Source: Clostridia bacterium
GTDB lineage: Bacteria > Bacillota > Clostridia > Oscillospirales > Acutalibacteraceae
NCBI GenBank assembly: GCA_017513525.1
Contig: JAFXFC010000011.1
Location: forward strand, 1-64,000
Direction of reading: 5' to 3'
DNA length: 64,000 bases
Positions 25,024 to 34,201 of the stretch are shown in pieces; the stretch's first letter is position 1; each line of letters begins with the position of its first letter. The translations under genes were made by a program, and so were the position numbers. The notes beneath the pieces were generated by a model. The model did no database searches and was not told the origin of the DNA. It saw nothing but the letters and a program-made list of their open reading frames with translations.

Positions 25024-26313
25024 TCATTTTGTAATCTCTATTGCATAAAGATATTGACACTTTACTTCATCGGGGTTAATAGCAGGGAAGTTTATTTTAA
25101 GCTTACCGCCGTCATTTTCGGTTGTAAGTGCTGCATCGTGGGAGAGAAGTCTTGCTTTAAGAGTATCTTCAAAAGGAACTTCATTAAGTGTTACACTGCC
25201 GAAGGGGAAGCGGTTGATTATAGCATAAATCTTTTCACCCTTCTTGGTATAATAAACACCGTCCTGTGTTTTCTTTGTATAAAGTCTTGTGCCGTAAATA
25301 GCCTCACCGTTGACCTCCAGCCATTCACCAATCTGAAGAAGTCTTTCTTCCATTATTACGGGAATTGTGCCGTCTGCAGCAGGACCTATGTTAAGTAAGA
25401 AGTTTCCGCCCTTTGAAACAAGGTCACAGAGCATCTCAATAAGCTCTTTTGCACTGAGATAATCTTCTGTTGTTTCAATTCTGTTAAGACCGAAGGACTT
25501 TCCGATACCTCTGCACTCCTCAAACGGACGGTCAAGCTCTATATCTTCTATTCTTTTACCCTCTTCGATGTAACCGTATTCGGTTGTAAAGTTGCCGCCG
25601 AGGTGACCTCTTGTTTCCTTGCCCCAGCGGTCATTGGGTACTATATAATCCTTAACAGGTGATTCATTATAAAGCCATGTTAAAAATTCGGTAGAATGCC
25701 ATACATCACTTGTATGTGACCATTCACCGTCAGTGAAGAGTGTTGCAGGCTCATATTTTGTAATAAGCTCTTTGAGCATAGGATGAAGATGCTTAAGTGC
25801 ATATTCTTCGGGATTTTTGAGATAAAGGGGATGATACCATTCGTAAACAGAGTGATAAACACCGAAACGAACACCGGTATCCTTCATAGCTTCTTTAAGC
25901 TCCATACAGAAGTCTCTGTGAGGACCTACATCCATTGAATTCCAGTTCCATGCATAGTCTGATTTAAAAAGACAGAAGCCGTCGTGGTGCTTCGATGTTA
26001 TATTTATGTATTTTGCGCCTGAACGCTTGAACAGCTCTGCCCATTTGTTTGCATCAAAAAGCTCAGCCTTAAAGCCGTCAACGAAATCAACATATTTATA
26101 ATTCTCGCCGTAAACCTTATCGTGCCATTCTTTTGCACCCTGTTCGGGCTGCTCCTGTATCTGCCACTGATACCATTCTGCATATTGTCCTCTCGTTGTA
26201 TATGCGGGTACGGAATAAAGTCCCCAATGAATGAAGATTCCGAATTTAGCATCGGCGAACCATTCGGGAACAGGGCGGGAGTTGAGAGATTCCCAATTGT
26301 TTTCATATTTCAT
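25024..26313 (-). CDS. Alpha-L-fucosidase, GH29, cytoplasmic
   Basis: 429 residues of the GH29 retaining alpha-L-fucosidase family. Hallmarks: PEWFADAKFGIFIHWGLYSVPAY at the N-terminus, EWYQWQ, NITSKHHDGFCLFKS, GVYHSVYEWYHP, the nucleophile Asp in LFTDGEWSH, and LLNIGPAADGTIP. A C-terminal beta-sandwich (about 345-429) has the family's usual form. No signal peptide, so fucosylated oligosaccharides are cleaved inside the cell. ATG 26313 has AGGGTG six bases upstream; a GTG at 26322 lies within that site. Monocistronic, with a promoter at 26346-26374. Fits host-glycan use together with GalT and the NahK-like kinase. Confidence 0.93.
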   Translation of the reverse strand: MKYENNWESLNSRPVPEWFADAKFGIFIHWGLYSVPAYTTRGQYAEWYQWQIQEQPEQGAKEWHDKVYGENYKYVDFVDGFKAELFDANKWAELFKRSGAKYINITSKHHDGFCLFKSDYAWNWNSMDVGPHRDFCMELKEAMKDTGVRFGVYHSVYEWYHPLYLKNPEEYALKHLHPMLKELITKYEPATLFTDGEWSHTSDVWHSTEFLTWLYNESPVKDYIVPNDRWGKETRGHLGGNFTTEYGYIEEGKRIEDIELDRPFEECRGIGKSFGLNRIETTEDYLSAKELIEMLCDLVSKGGNFLLNIGPAADGTIPVIMEERLLQIGEWLEVNGEAIYGTRLYTKKTQDGVYYTKKGEKIYAIINRFPFGSVTLNEVPFEDTLKARLLSHDAALTTENDGGKLKINFPAINPDEVKCQYLYAIEITK

Positions 26314-26345
26314 CTGAATCACCCTTTGTCGGATATTTTTCTTTA

Positions 26346-26374
26346 ATTATATATTGTAATGGAAAGTTATGCAA
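26346..26374 (-). promoter_or_regulatory. Promoter of the fucosidase gene
   Basis: Minus strand TTGCAT, 17-base spacer, TATAAT. Confidence 0.78.
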
Positions 26375-26392
26375 ATATTTTTTTCTAAACTA

Positions 26393-26422
26393 TTGCGAAA
26401 AAGCAAGAAAAGCGTGTATAAT
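26393..26422 (+). promoter_or_regulatory. Promoter of galT
   Basis: TTGCGA, 18-base spacer, TATAAT, about 30 bases before the start codon. Divergent from the fucosidase promoter. Confidence 0.75.
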
Positions 26423-26456
26423 AAAGAATATTCTAAAGTTTTGAGGTTTTGTGTTT

Positions 26457-27941
26457 ATGATAGACGGAAAAATTAAAGCTCTTGTAAATTATGCTGTTGC
26501 CAATTCACTTATAGAGGAAGCCGACAGAACATATTGCATCAACGGTATTATTTCTCTTTTCGGCAAAAATGATTATGATGCATCAGTGCCCGCAGAAGAC
26601 GGCACACTTGTTTCAATTCTTGATTCTCTGTGTAACGAGGCAGTGGAAATGGGCCTTATTGATGACGGCAGTGTCTCAAGAGATCTTTTTGATACAAAAA
26701 TTATGGGCGTTCTTACGCCCAGACCTTCAAGTGTTATCAAGGAATTCAGAGCCCTTTATGCTCAGGATCCCGTAAAGGCAACTGATTGGTATTATAAACT
26801 GAGCGGTGATACAAACTATATCCGCCGTGACAGAATAGCAAAGATACTCAAATGGCAGCAGACGGGAGAGTACGGTACTATAGATATTACCGTAAATCTT
26901 TCAAAGCCTGAAAAAGACCCCAAGGCAATAGCTGCTGCAAAGAATATGCCCCAGGTTGGGTATCCTAAGTGTCTTTTGTGCCGTGAGTGTGAAGGCTACA
27001 GCGGAAGAATTGATTTTCCCGCCCGTCAGAATCACAGAATTATCCCCATAACGATAAATGATTCCGATTGGTTTATGCAGTATTCTCCCTATGTTTATTA
27101 TAATGAGCACTGTATCGTATTTAACGGTGTACATACTCCTATGACAATTGACCGTTCTGTATTCTCAAAGCTTCTCGAATTCGTTACGGTATTTCCTCAT
27201 TATTTCTTAGGCTCAAATGCCGACCTTCCCATTGTCGGAGGTTCCATATTAAGCCATGAGCATTTTCAGGGCGGAAAATATGAATTCGCAATGGAAAGAG
27301 CTCCGATGGAAAAGGAAATATCATTTGACGGTTTTAATGATGTAAAAGCAGGGCTTGTTAAATGGCCTATGTCAACGATAAGACTTCAGTCCCTTAACAA
27401 GGAAAGCCTTGTTGAGCTTGCGGATAAGATTCTTCTTAAGTGGAGAGGCTATAGTGACGAAGATGCATTTATTTTTGCCGAAACAGATGGCACACCCCAC
27501 AATACGATAACTCCCATAGCAAGAAGAAGAGGAGAGCTTTTTGAGCTTGATCTGGTGCTTCGTAATAATATCACAACGGATGAGCATCCTCTCGGAGTAT
27601 ATCATCCTCATTCTGAGCTTCATCATATCAAGAAAGAAAACATCGGACTTATTGAGGTTATGGGGCTTGCAGTGCTTCCGCCAAGACTTAAGGATGAACT
27701 CGAAGCTCTCGAAAAAGCAATTCTCGAAAAAAGTGATCTTCGTGCGAATTCTCTCACTCAGAGCCATGCTGATTGGGCTGAATCATTCATAAATAACTAT
27801 GAGTTTACAAAAGAAAACTGTATGGATATCTTAAAGGCAGAGGTCGGAAAGGTATTTGCAACTGTTCTTGAACATGCAGGTGTTTATAAGCGTGACGCAA
27901 AAGGCTTTAATGCGTTTATGCGCTTTATTGAAAGTATTTGA
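26457..27941 (+). CDS. galT: UTP/UDP-glucose-hexose-1-phosphate uridylyltransferase, type 2 GalT
   Basis: About 494 residues, the Firmicutes-type (type 2) galactose-1-phosphate uridylyltransferase of the Leloir pathway. It swaps UMP between UDP-glucose and galactose-1-phosphate in the cytoplasm. Visible: IYYAL-like helical N-terminus, GVLTPRPSSVIKEF, KCLLCRECEGYSGR, PYVYYNEHCIVFNGVH, VGGSILSHEHFQGGKYEFA with the HxH active-site block, DGTPHNTITPIARRR, and HPLGVYHPHSELHHIKKENIGLIEVMG. Two starts are possible: ATG 26457, 10 bases after GAGG, or GTG 26451, 4 bases after it. No galK or galE in the window. With the NahK-like kinase at 40805 it could serve galacto-N-biose or lacto-N-biose use. Confidence 0.93.
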   Translation: MIDGKIKALVNYAVANSLIEEADRTYCINGIISLFGKNDYDASVPAEDGTLVSILDSLCNEAVEMGLIDDGSVSRDLFDTKIMGVLTPRPSSVIKEFRALYAQDPVKATDWYYKLSGDTNYIRRDRIAKILKWQQTGEYGTIDITVNLSKPEKDPKAIAAAKNMPQVGYPKCLLCRECEGYSGRIDFPARQNHRIIPITINDSDWFMQYSPYVYYNEHCIVFNGVHTPMTIDRSVFSKLLEFVTVFPHYFLGSNADLPIVGGSILSHEHFQGGKYEFAMERAPMEKEISFDGFNDVKAGLVKWPMSTIRLQSLNKESLVELADKILLKWRGYSDEDAFIFAETDGTPHNTITPIARRRGELFELDLVLRNNITTDEHPLGVYHPHSELHHIKKENIGLIEVMGLAVLPPRLKDELEALEKAILEKSDLRANSLTQSHADWAESFINNYEFTKENCMDILKAEVGKVFATVLEHAGVYKRDAKGFNAFMRFIESI

Positions 27942-27966
27942 CATTATAGTTCTTGTATGATATATT
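27938..27966 (+). promoter_or_regulatory. Promoter of the small secreted Cys-rich protein gene
   Basis: TTGACA, 17-base spacer, TATATT. The -35 hexamer overlaps the galT stop codon. Confidence 0.8.
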
Positions 27967-27990
27967 AATTGTATAAAGGAGTTGTATGAT

Positions 27991-28461
27991 ATGAAAAATA
28001 TTAAAAAGATGCTGAGTATTATCGTTGCAGCATTAATGCTTTTGTCAACATTTGCATTTGTAGCTTCAGCTGAAGAGTGTGTTGAACATAAGTATTCAAT
28101 AACAAGTATTCCGCCTACATGTATGGAGGATGGTTATCTTTTATATCTTTGTTCCGTTTGCGGTCATAATTATAAGGACTATGTAGGTGGTTCATCTGCT
28201 CTTGGGCACAGCTTCGGTGAATGGGAGGTTGTAGATGAAGCTTCCTGTACAGCAGAAGGTCTTATGAAGCAGGTTTGCAGTCGTTGTAAAGGTTCAGCAA
28301 CAAAAACTATCCCTGTTCTTGAGCATATTGATTTTGATTCAAGCGGTGAATGTGATGACTGCGGCACTCCTGTAGAAGTAAAAACAGTTTTAAGTCCATT
28401 TGATTGGCTCGTAGCTTTATTCAATGCTATTATTCAGTGGTTCAGAGATATATTTGCATAA
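27991..28461 (+). CDS. Small secreted Cys-repeat protein with amphipathic C-terminal helix
   Basis: 156 residues. Signal peptide (MKNIKKMLSIIVAALML...VASAEE). Two repeats of the form T/S-C-x-x-x-G-x(5)-C-x-x-C followed by L-G-H-S-F (PTCMEDGYLLYLCSVCG and ASCTAEGLMKQVCSRCK), then a third C-x-x-C (GECDDCG); these look like small zinc ribbons. It ends in a strongly amphipathic aromatic helix, FDWLVALFNAIIQWFRDIFA. The same Cys repeat occurs in the transglutaminase protein at 21767, and the C-terminal helix resembles those of the tiny peptides at 42131 and 50952. ATG 27991 has GGAG upstream. Own promoter and terminator. Function unknown; possibly membrane-associating. Confidence 0.75.
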   Translation: MKNIKKMLSIIVAALMLLSTFAFVASAEECVEHKYSITSIPPTCMEDGYLLYLCSVCGHNYKDYVGGSSALGHSFGEWEVVDEASCTAEGLMKQVCSRCKGSATKTIPVLEHIDFDSSGECDDCGTPVEVKTVLSPFDWLVALFNAIIQWFRDIFA

Positions 28462-28472
28462 TATAAAAATAC

Positions 28473-28506
28473 ACAACGCCTCGGAATTATCCGAGGCGTT
28501 GTTTTT
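28473..28506. terminator. Bidirectional terminator
   Basis: 12-bp perfect stem ACAACGCCTCGG/CCGAGGCGTTGT (28473-28484, 28491-28502), T run on plus; T-rich on minus too. Confidence 0.9.
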
Positions 28507-29059
28507 AGTCTATTATTTCGCCTTTTGAGTTGAATAACGGAAGTTTTTCGAGATATTTTATATCTTCTCTTTGCTGTGCATCGCCTTCTGCTAAAATGGC
28601 AAGCTTACCGCAGATAATGCCGCCTGCCTTTTCTACCAATTGCTCTATTGCATAAAGTGATTCTCCTGTTGAGATAACGTCATCAACGATAAGTATTCTT
28701 TTACCCTTCATAAGCTCGGCATCCGCAGTGTCAAGATAGAGCTTTTGTTCTTTTGCGGTAGTGATAGAACGCACATTGACTTCAAATACTCCGGTCATAT
28801 AAAGCTTCGGATTTTTTCTTGCAAGAAAATATTTTTTGTCGCCGTTCTGTCTTGCCATTTCGTGAATAAGAGGAATTCCTTTGGCTTCTGCAGTTATAAG
28901 ATAATCATATTCAGGTGCTATTTCAAGAAGAGCTTTTGCACTTGCTACAGTCAGCTCCTGATCTCCGAAAATAACAAAAGCACCGATCATAAGCTCGTCG
29001 TTAAGAGGGCAGAGCGGAAGATTTCTCTCGCAGCCTGCTATATTCATTGTATAATACAT
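28505..29059 (-). CDS. Phosphoribosyltransferase family protein
   Basis: 184 residues, a type I PRTase. The PRPP-binding loop RILIVDDVISTGES near residue 120 has the two acidic residues and the T-G-E/S end typical of adenine and xanthine PRTases. ITAEAKGIPLIHEMARQNG and YFLARKNPKLYM match the adenine-PRTase order of blocks, but the protein is somewhat unusual at its N-terminus (YYTMNIAGCERNLPLCPLNDELMIGAF). Probable purine salvage or a PRTase-like regulator. Start chosen at 29059, where AGGA lies eight bases upstream; ATG at 29068 sits directly on the ribosome site. Monocistronic. Confidence 0.8.
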   Translation of the reverse strand: MYYTMNIAGCERNLPLCPLNDELMIGAFVIFGDQELTVASAKALLEIAPEYDYLITAEAKGIPLIHEMARQNGDKKYFLARKNPKLYMTGVFEVNVRSITTAKEQKLYLDTADAELMKGKRILIVDDVISTGESLYAIEQLVEKAGGIICGKLAILAEGDAQQREDIKYLEKLPLFNSKGEIID

Positions 29060-29119
29060 GTTTCTCATCCTTTCTTCTGATTAGTTTATTATATAACCCA
29101 AAAACTTATAATGTCAATA

Positions 29120-29407
29120 TTATCCTGAAAAGTCTTCAATAAGGCGATACAGCTCATCTTCTGAATACGCTTTTATTCCCTCTTGCAATGATTTCTTGTC
29201 ATCTTCAGGGAATATATTAATATCCACATCCGTTATTTCTAAAAGGGATGTTCCGTTTTCTGAAAAAACGGCAAGTTTCCCGTCGTATTCTTTTAACAGA
29301 TAGTATTCATTTTTATTGTCCGTATCATAAAAATATATTCCTGTAATGAATATCGAAATCAAGGTGACACAAAGAAAAATATAGATAAGTCCCTGTTTTC
29401 TGTTCAT
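29120..29407 (-). CDS. Small membrane-anchored protein with BofC-like C-terminus
   Basis: 95 residues. An N-terminal hydrophobic anchor (LIYIFLCVTLISIFITGIYFY), then an outside domain of about 60 residues (YYLLKEYDGKLAVFSENG ... LPEDD-like INIFPEDDKKSLQEGIKAYSEDELYRLIEDF). This pattern matches the C-terminal domain of BofC, a sporulation checkpoint protein, and many short Clostridia proteins that carry only this domain. Exact role unknown. Divergent from the PBP gene. Confidence 0.72.
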   Translation of the reverse strand: MNRKQGLIYIFLCVTLISIFITGIYFYDTDNKNEYYLLKEYDGKLAVFSENGTSLLEITDVDINIFPEDDKKSLQEGIKAYSEDELYRLIEDFSG

Positions 29408-29545
29408 AATATCAACTTCTTAAATATTTTTTTATAAATATTTGGCAAATTTTTTTGAAAATATACTAAACATTTTTGAAAATATGTGATATACTATCCT
29501 TTGTATATATAAAATAAACTCTTTTTAATAAAAATATAAAAAAGG

Positions 29546-31786
29546 ATGAGTGCTTTGAATAAAGATAATGTAACTCCCGAAAAGAAGAAAAAAAAGAGGA
29601 AAAAGAAAAAGCCGATGAGTAAAGGACTTACTGCCTTTCTTACGGTGTTTATTATGCTTTTCATGATAGGAGTCCTTACTGCAGGTACTATCGTGCTAGA
29701 TGTGTTTGTTGATGTTGGTCTTATCTCGGTTGGCGACCCTGAAAATGATATTGCAGGTGTTGACTACATAGACCTTAATAACTATATCGCAAACCAAAGC
29801 CAGACTACCATTATTTACGGTTATGACTCAGATAATAATGAGGTTGAAATAGCCCGTCTTCACGGTGAAGAAAACAGAGAATGGATAGATCTTGAAGAGG
29901 TTTGTCAGGATCTTCAGGATGCTGTTGTAGCCCTTGAAGATATGCGCTTCCCATATCATAAGGGTGTTGACTGGGTAAGAACCATCGGTGTTGTTGTTAA
30001 ATACGGTTTTTCTCAGGGTGGCTCTACCATTACTCAGCAGCTTATTAAAAACCTTACTGGTGAAAACTCTGTTACATTTGTAAGAAAATATAATGAAATA
30101 AAGAACGCTCTCGCACTCGAAAAGCATTTTGACAAAGAAGAAATACTCGAAGCATATCTTAATACCATTTATCTTGATATGGGCTGTTATGGCATCAAGA
30201 CAGGCGCAGAGTATTATTTCGACAAAGAAGTTGATGAACTGACACTTATGGAGTGTGCTATACTCGCTTCCATTACAAATGCTCCAAGATATTATAATCC
30301 TATAATAAACTATGATAACAACCGTACTAGAGCCACAAAATGTCTTGATGAAATGTTAGCTCAGGGCTATATTACCCAGGAAGAGTATGATGATGCTCTT
30401 TCAGAAGAGGTTATTTTCTACGGTGACAGCGGCAACAGAAATGATGATGAAGAAGTCGAAGATGCTCCTGTTATTGAAACAGAATATAACAGTTATTATG
30501 TTGACTTTGTTATTGATACTCTTATAGATGATTTTAAGACACAGTACGGCTACACCGAATCAGAGGCGTTCCGTAAGGTTTATTATGGCGGTCTTAAGGT
30601 TTATGCCGCACTGGATCTTGATATTCAGAATGAAATAGAAGATGTCTATACAAACAGAGTCACATTCCCTAAAGAGGAAGATACAGAAGAAGATCCTGCT
30701 ATTCAGTCTTCAATGATAATTCTTGACTATGAGGGAAGAGTTGTTGCTACTGCCGGCAGACTTGGTGAGAAAACAGGTGACAGAACTCTTAATATAGGCA
30801 CATCCTCACCCAGACAGCCGGGTTCATGTATCAAGCCTCTTTCTGCTTACGCCCCCGCAATAGAGCTGAATTATCATACATGGTCTAGCTATATTCCCAA
30901 TTACGGTATTATGCTCAGGGGACAAGATAAGCCTTGGCCTACGAACTACGGCGGTGTTACGGGTAGTCCCGATGATCTTAAAAATCTTCCGCAGGCTATT
31001 GCCCCTTCGCTTAATACTATTCCTGCAAGAATAATTGATGATATTACTCCCACTGCAAGCTACCGTTTCTTAAGAGACCGTTTCCATATTACTACACTCG
31101 GAGAAGGTGATGCAGACTATGCACCGCTGGCTATCGGTGCTATGGACTACGGACTTACTTGTCTTGAAATGGCAGCCGCATATGTTACATTCGGCAACGG
31201 CGGTTTGTATTATGAGCCTTGGTGCTATTATAAGGTAACAAATGCTGCAGGTACGGAAGTTATTCTTGAACCCAACAGAGAAGGAGAGCAGGTAATCTCT
31301 TCAGGTACTGCTGATGTTATGCTTCAGCTTCTCAGATGCGTCTGCACATATCCCAACGGTACAGGTATAGGCTTCGTTATAAACGGACAGGATAACTGGT
31401 CAAAATCAGGTACTACCTCCAATAACCACGATAAATGGTACTGCGGCGGTACAGGATATTATGTAGGCTGTGCATGGACAGGATTTGAGAAAGAGCAAAA
31501 GGCCATAAATACTGCATATTACGGTTATAATCCTGCAGGTGCAGTATATGAAGAGGTTATGACCAGAGTTCATAAAAATCTTGAATATAAAGCTTTGGAA
31601 ATGGGCGACGAGGTCGTAAGAAGAACTTATTGTACTGCAACAGGTCTTCTTGCAAGTGCAAGCTGCACAGGTGCAACAGGCTGGTATAAGGTAGACTTTA
31701 TGCCCGGTGTTTGCAAAGGCTGTGCAGGCGGTCCCGGAAACAGCGAAGAAATAACTGATCCGGGCTATGAAATTCCTCAGTTCTGA
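29546..31786 (+). CDS. Class A penicillin-binding protein (PBP1A-like)
   Basis: 746 residues. It polymerises and cross-links peptidoglycan at the outer membrane face. A Lys-rich cytoplasmic tail (KKKKKRKKKKP), one transmembrane helix (about 30-55), then the GT51 glycosyltransferase: catalytic Glu in ALEDMRFPYHKGVDW, GGSTITQQL, and YLNTIYLDMGCYG. The transpeptidase domain (from about 340) has the active Ser in QPGSCIKPL (SxxK), APSLNTIPA (SxN) and SKSGTTSNN (KSG/T). Short Cys-bearing tail. The ATG at 29546 has its AAGG directly adjacent; TTG at 29555 with AGGA eight bases upstream is an alternative start. Ahead of ruvX with an 11-base gap. Confidence 0.93.
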   Translation: MSALNKDNVTPEKKKKKRKKKKPMSKGLTAFLTVFIMLFMIGVLTAGTIVLDVFVDVGLISVGDPENDIAGVDYIDLNNYIANQSQTTIIYGYDSDNNEVEIARLHGEENREWIDLEEVCQDLQDAVVALEDMRFPYHKGVDWVRTIGVVVKYGFSQGGSTITQQLIKNLTGENSVTFVRKYNEIKNALALEKHFDKEEILEAYLNTIYLDMGCYGIKTGAEYYFDKEVDELTLMECAILASITNAPRYYNPIINYDNNRTRATKCLDEMLAQGYITQEEYDDALSEEVIFYGDSGNRNDDEEVEDAPVIETEYNSYYVDFVIDTLIDDFKTQYGYTESEAFRKVYYGGLKVYAALDLDIQNEIEDVYTNRVTFPKEEDTEEDPAIQSSMIILDYEGRVVATAGRLGEKTGDRTLNIGTSSPRQPGSCIKPLSAYAPAIELNYHTWSSYIPNYGIMLRGQDKPWPTNYGGVTGSPDDLKNLPQAIAPSLNTIPARIIDDITPTASYRFLRDRFHITTLGEGDADYAPLAIGAMDYGLTCLEMAAAYVTFGNGGLYYEPWCYYKVTNAAGTEVILEPNREGEQVISSGTADVMLQLLRCVCTYPNGTGIGFVINGQDNWSKSGTTSNNHDKWYCGGTGYYVGCAWTGFEKEQKAINTAYYGYNPAGAVYEEVMTRVHKNLEYKALEMGDEVVRRTYCTATGLLASASCTGATGWYKVDFMPGVCKGCAGGPGNSEEITDPGYEIPQF

Positions 31787-31797
31787 TAGGAGTTAAT

Positions 31798-32217
31798 ATG
31801 GTCATTTTAGCAGTAGATTACGGCGATGTCAGAACGGGTCTTGCCGTATGTGATAAAAGCGAATTTCTGGCTTCTCCCGTTTGTGTTATAAACGAGCGTA
31901 ATGCTGAAAAGGTTCTTTTAATCGTCAGTGAAAAGGCAAAAGAGCTTAAAGCTCAAGAGATAGCAGTGGGACTTCCTAAAAATATGGACGGTTCCGAAGG
32001 CTTCAGAGCAGAGGCCTGTAAAGAATTTGCCGAAAAGCTTTCAGCGATATCAGGAATTAAAACGGTTCTTCGTGATGAACGCCTTACAACCGTAAGTGCC
32101 CATAAATTCTTGAATATGACAGATGTCAGAGGTTCTAAAAGAAAGAATACAGTTGATGCTGTTGCTGCTGTTATAATTCTTGAAGATTATCTGGCATACA
32201 GAAAAAATAATAAATAA
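31798..32217 (+). CDS. ruvX: RuvX/YqgF pre-16S rRNA nuclease, RNase H-like
   Basis: 139 residues, the Holliday-junction-resolvase-like YqgF family that matures the 16S rRNA 5' end. Motifs: ILAVDYGDVRTGLAV at the N-terminus (first catalytic Asp), IAVGLPKNMDGSEG, LRDERLTTVSAHKFL (second acidic site), and KNTVDAVAAVIILEDYL (last Asp). TAGGAG lies before ATG. Usual length for the family; co-transcribed with the PBP gene. Confidence 0.92.
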   Translation: MVILAVDYGDVRTGLAVCDKSEFLASPVCVINERNAEKVLLIVSEKAKELKAQEIAVGLPKNMDGSEGFRAEACKEFAEKLSAISGIKTVLRDERLTTVSAHKFLNMTDVRGSKRKNTVDAVAAVIILEDYLAYRKNNK

Positions 32218-32221
32218 AATA

Positions 32222-32264
32222 TTCCGCTTTTCTGCAATAAAAAAGCAGATAGGCGGAAGTTTTT
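32222..32264 (+). terminator. Terminator of the PBP-ruvX operon
   Basis: Stem TTCCGC(TTT)TCTGC/GCAGA(TAG)GCGGAA, then GTTTTT. Confidence 0.8.
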
Positions 32265-32285
32265 ATAGTTTTATTTATAAAAAAT

Positions 32286-32317
32286 AACAGCGACAAATTT
32301 TTATTTTTGTCGCTGTT
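32286..32317. terminator. Terminator of the GH25 lysin gene
   Basis: 12-bp perfect stem AACAGCGACAAA/TTTGTCGCTGTT. T-rich on either strand; mainly serves the minus-strand gene ending at 32324. Confidence 0.85.
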
Positions 32318-32323
32318 TCAAAA

Positions 32324-34201
32324 TTATTCTACTGATGATCTGAGAATATTTCTTGCATCTGTACTGGTTATTTTTCCGTCATCATTTGTATCGGCAATTT
32401 TTGACTGTATGGGAGTAAGCTTTTCAAGCTCTACTGCACATCTGAGAGCAAGTCTTGAGTCGGCAGCAGAAATATTACCGTCAAAATTAATATCGCCTTT
32501 TTCAATAAGACCGTTTTCAAACATCTTAGTGTTGATCAAGGTGGGGTAGTCAATATATAAACGGTTAAGGTCAGTGTCTTTGTTTGATGTTCCCTTGAGC
32601 TTGCCGTTTTCTGTATATTGCCACATGTCAATGTTTCCGTTATAACAGCAAACATCCTTACCCCAGTCTGCTATCCATGTTGATCTTCCTTCAAATACTG
32701 AGGATTCAACAAAATCTTCTGCAAATGAGCGGCTGCAGTAGATACCTGCGATATAGCCTGCATTCTCAACAACCTTACAGAATTCGTCAAGAACCATTGA
32801 ACAGGTTTCTTTTCCTGCGTTCACATGTGATTTATCTGTGCCGTAATCTTCCATATCAATATATACGGGGAGATCAAGCTTACAGTTGTTTGTTTCAAGA
32901 ATATCAACAGTAAACTGAGCTTCTTCAATTGCCTGTTCCTTTGTAAGAGCATAGCTGAAGAAATAAACGCCAACATACATACCTGCTGCCTTTGCAGCCT
33001 TATAATGTGTTAAGAAAGAATTATCTGAATATATAACTCTGTTGCTGTCTGCACCTCTGCCGCCTATGCGGATAATAACACCTTTGACACCCTCTGATTT
33101 AAGCTGTTTCCAGTCAAGTTCAGCCGGAGCATTCCATTGAGAAATATCAATTACGAGCCAGTCAACTTCAGGTTCAAATTTAACGCTCCAGTTAAGACTT
33201 ATCCAGCCTGTAACTCCGTCATAAGTAACTTTACCCCAATTATCCTCGGAAACTTCAGAAACCTGAATAAGAGTACCTGCGGGAACAGAACCTATAATAG
33301 AACTGCTTTGGGTGTAAGAAGCTCTGATATTCATTGTCTCAGTAACTCTGTACTGATTTGAATTGTTAACTTCAGGCAATGTTTCCGTATTATTTGCGGG
33401 GGGGACTTCGGAAGAAGGATTATATACACTGTACTGAAGAGAAAGCCAGCCTTCAGTTCCGTTGTATACTGCTTTACCCCAGACACCTTCTATTGCGGTT
33501 ACCTGAATAGTAGTTTTTGCAGGAATAGTGGTGATAACTTCACCGCCGGGAGTTTTACGGAAATTCATTATTTCTTCAGTCACATATGTGCCTGCCTTAT
33601 AGGTAGAAACATTTCCGTTGTTTTCTAATTCCACGCCTTCATATCGGGGAGTTGCGAAGCCTACTATATATGAAGTATACTGTCTGTCTATTTGTCTTAC
33701 TCTGTCGGGACAGTTGCCTTCAATGCATGTGACATATGAAGATGTTGCTTCGAGAACAAAACCGATGTGGGTAATATTATTCTGACTTCTTTCAGAAGAA
33801 TTTGTACTTGTAAAGAAAACAAGGTCACCTTGTTTGGGAATATAGCTTCCACCGTATGAAGTAGAAAGGTGATAAAGACCAAGACTCTTGAAATGGTCGC
33901 GCATTGATGTGCTTGAAAGATTTGTGGGGATAACACTTTCGGGAATTCCTGTTGTTCTTGCACACCAGGAAACGAAAGCACCGCACCAAGGTCCGTAAGC
34001 CTTTCCGAAATATTCTCCGTATTTTGAATAGTCGCCTGAACCTTCGTAATAACCTACCTGAGAAGAAGCTGTAGCCATAATAGCTGCTGCTCCGTTTACC
34101 TTTTCTGTTTCATTTGCACTTGCTGTCACGGGAATAAGAGAAAAGAATAAAGCAAGCGACAAAACTAAACTGAGTACTCTCAGTATGAATTTTTTTTGCA
34201 T
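32324..34201 (-). CDS. Secreted CHAP + 2xSH3 + GH25 lysozyme + dockerin protein
   Basis: 625 residues. Signal peptide (about 1-29). CHAP amidase/endopeptidase domain (about 40-170) with Cys in GPWCGAFVSWCA and His in ITHIGFVLE. Two bacterial SH3 domains (about 205-262 and 285-342: MNFRKTPGGEVI..., MNIRASYTQSSS...). GH25 muramidase domain (about 348-545): VIDISQWNAPAELDWKQLK, VIIRIGGRG, PVYIDMEDYG with the catalytic acid pair, and MWQYTENGKLKG. A C-terminal dockerin pair (KGDINFDGNISAADSRLALR and DTNDDGKITSTDARNILR). It would cut both the glycan and peptide parts of peptidoglycan and dock onto a cohesin. GGAGG precedes ATG. Monocistronic. Confidence 0.9.
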   Translation of the reverse strand: MQKKFILRVLSLVLSLALFFSLIPVTASANETEKVNGAAAIMATASSQVGYYEGSGDYSKYGEYFGKAYGPWCGAFVSWCARTTGIPESVIPTNLSSTSMRDHFKSLGLYHLSTSYGGSYIPKQGDLVFFTSTNSSERSQNNITHIGFVLEATSSYVTCIEGNCPDRVRQIDRQYTSYIVGFATPRYEGVELENNGNVSTYKAGTYVTEEIMNFRKTPGGEVITTIPAKTTIQVTAIEGVWGKAVYNGTEGWLSLQYSVYNPSSEVPPANNTETLPEVNNSNQYRVTETMNIRASYTQSSSIIGSVPAGTLIQVSEVSEDNWGKVTYDGVTGWISLNWSVKFEPEVDWLVIDISQWNAPAELDWKQLKSEGVKGVIIRIGGRGADSNRVIYSDNSFLTHYKAAKAAGMYVGVYFFSYALTKEQAIEEAQFTVDILETNNCKLDLPVYIDMEDYGTDKSHVNAGKETCSMVLDEFCKVVENAGYIAGIYCSRSFAEDFVESSVFEGRSTWIADWGKDVCCYNGNIDMWQYTENGKLKGTSNKDTDLNRLYIDYPTLINTKMFENGLIEKGDINFDGNISAADSRLALRCAVELEKLTPIQSKIADTNDDGKITSTDARNILRSSVE

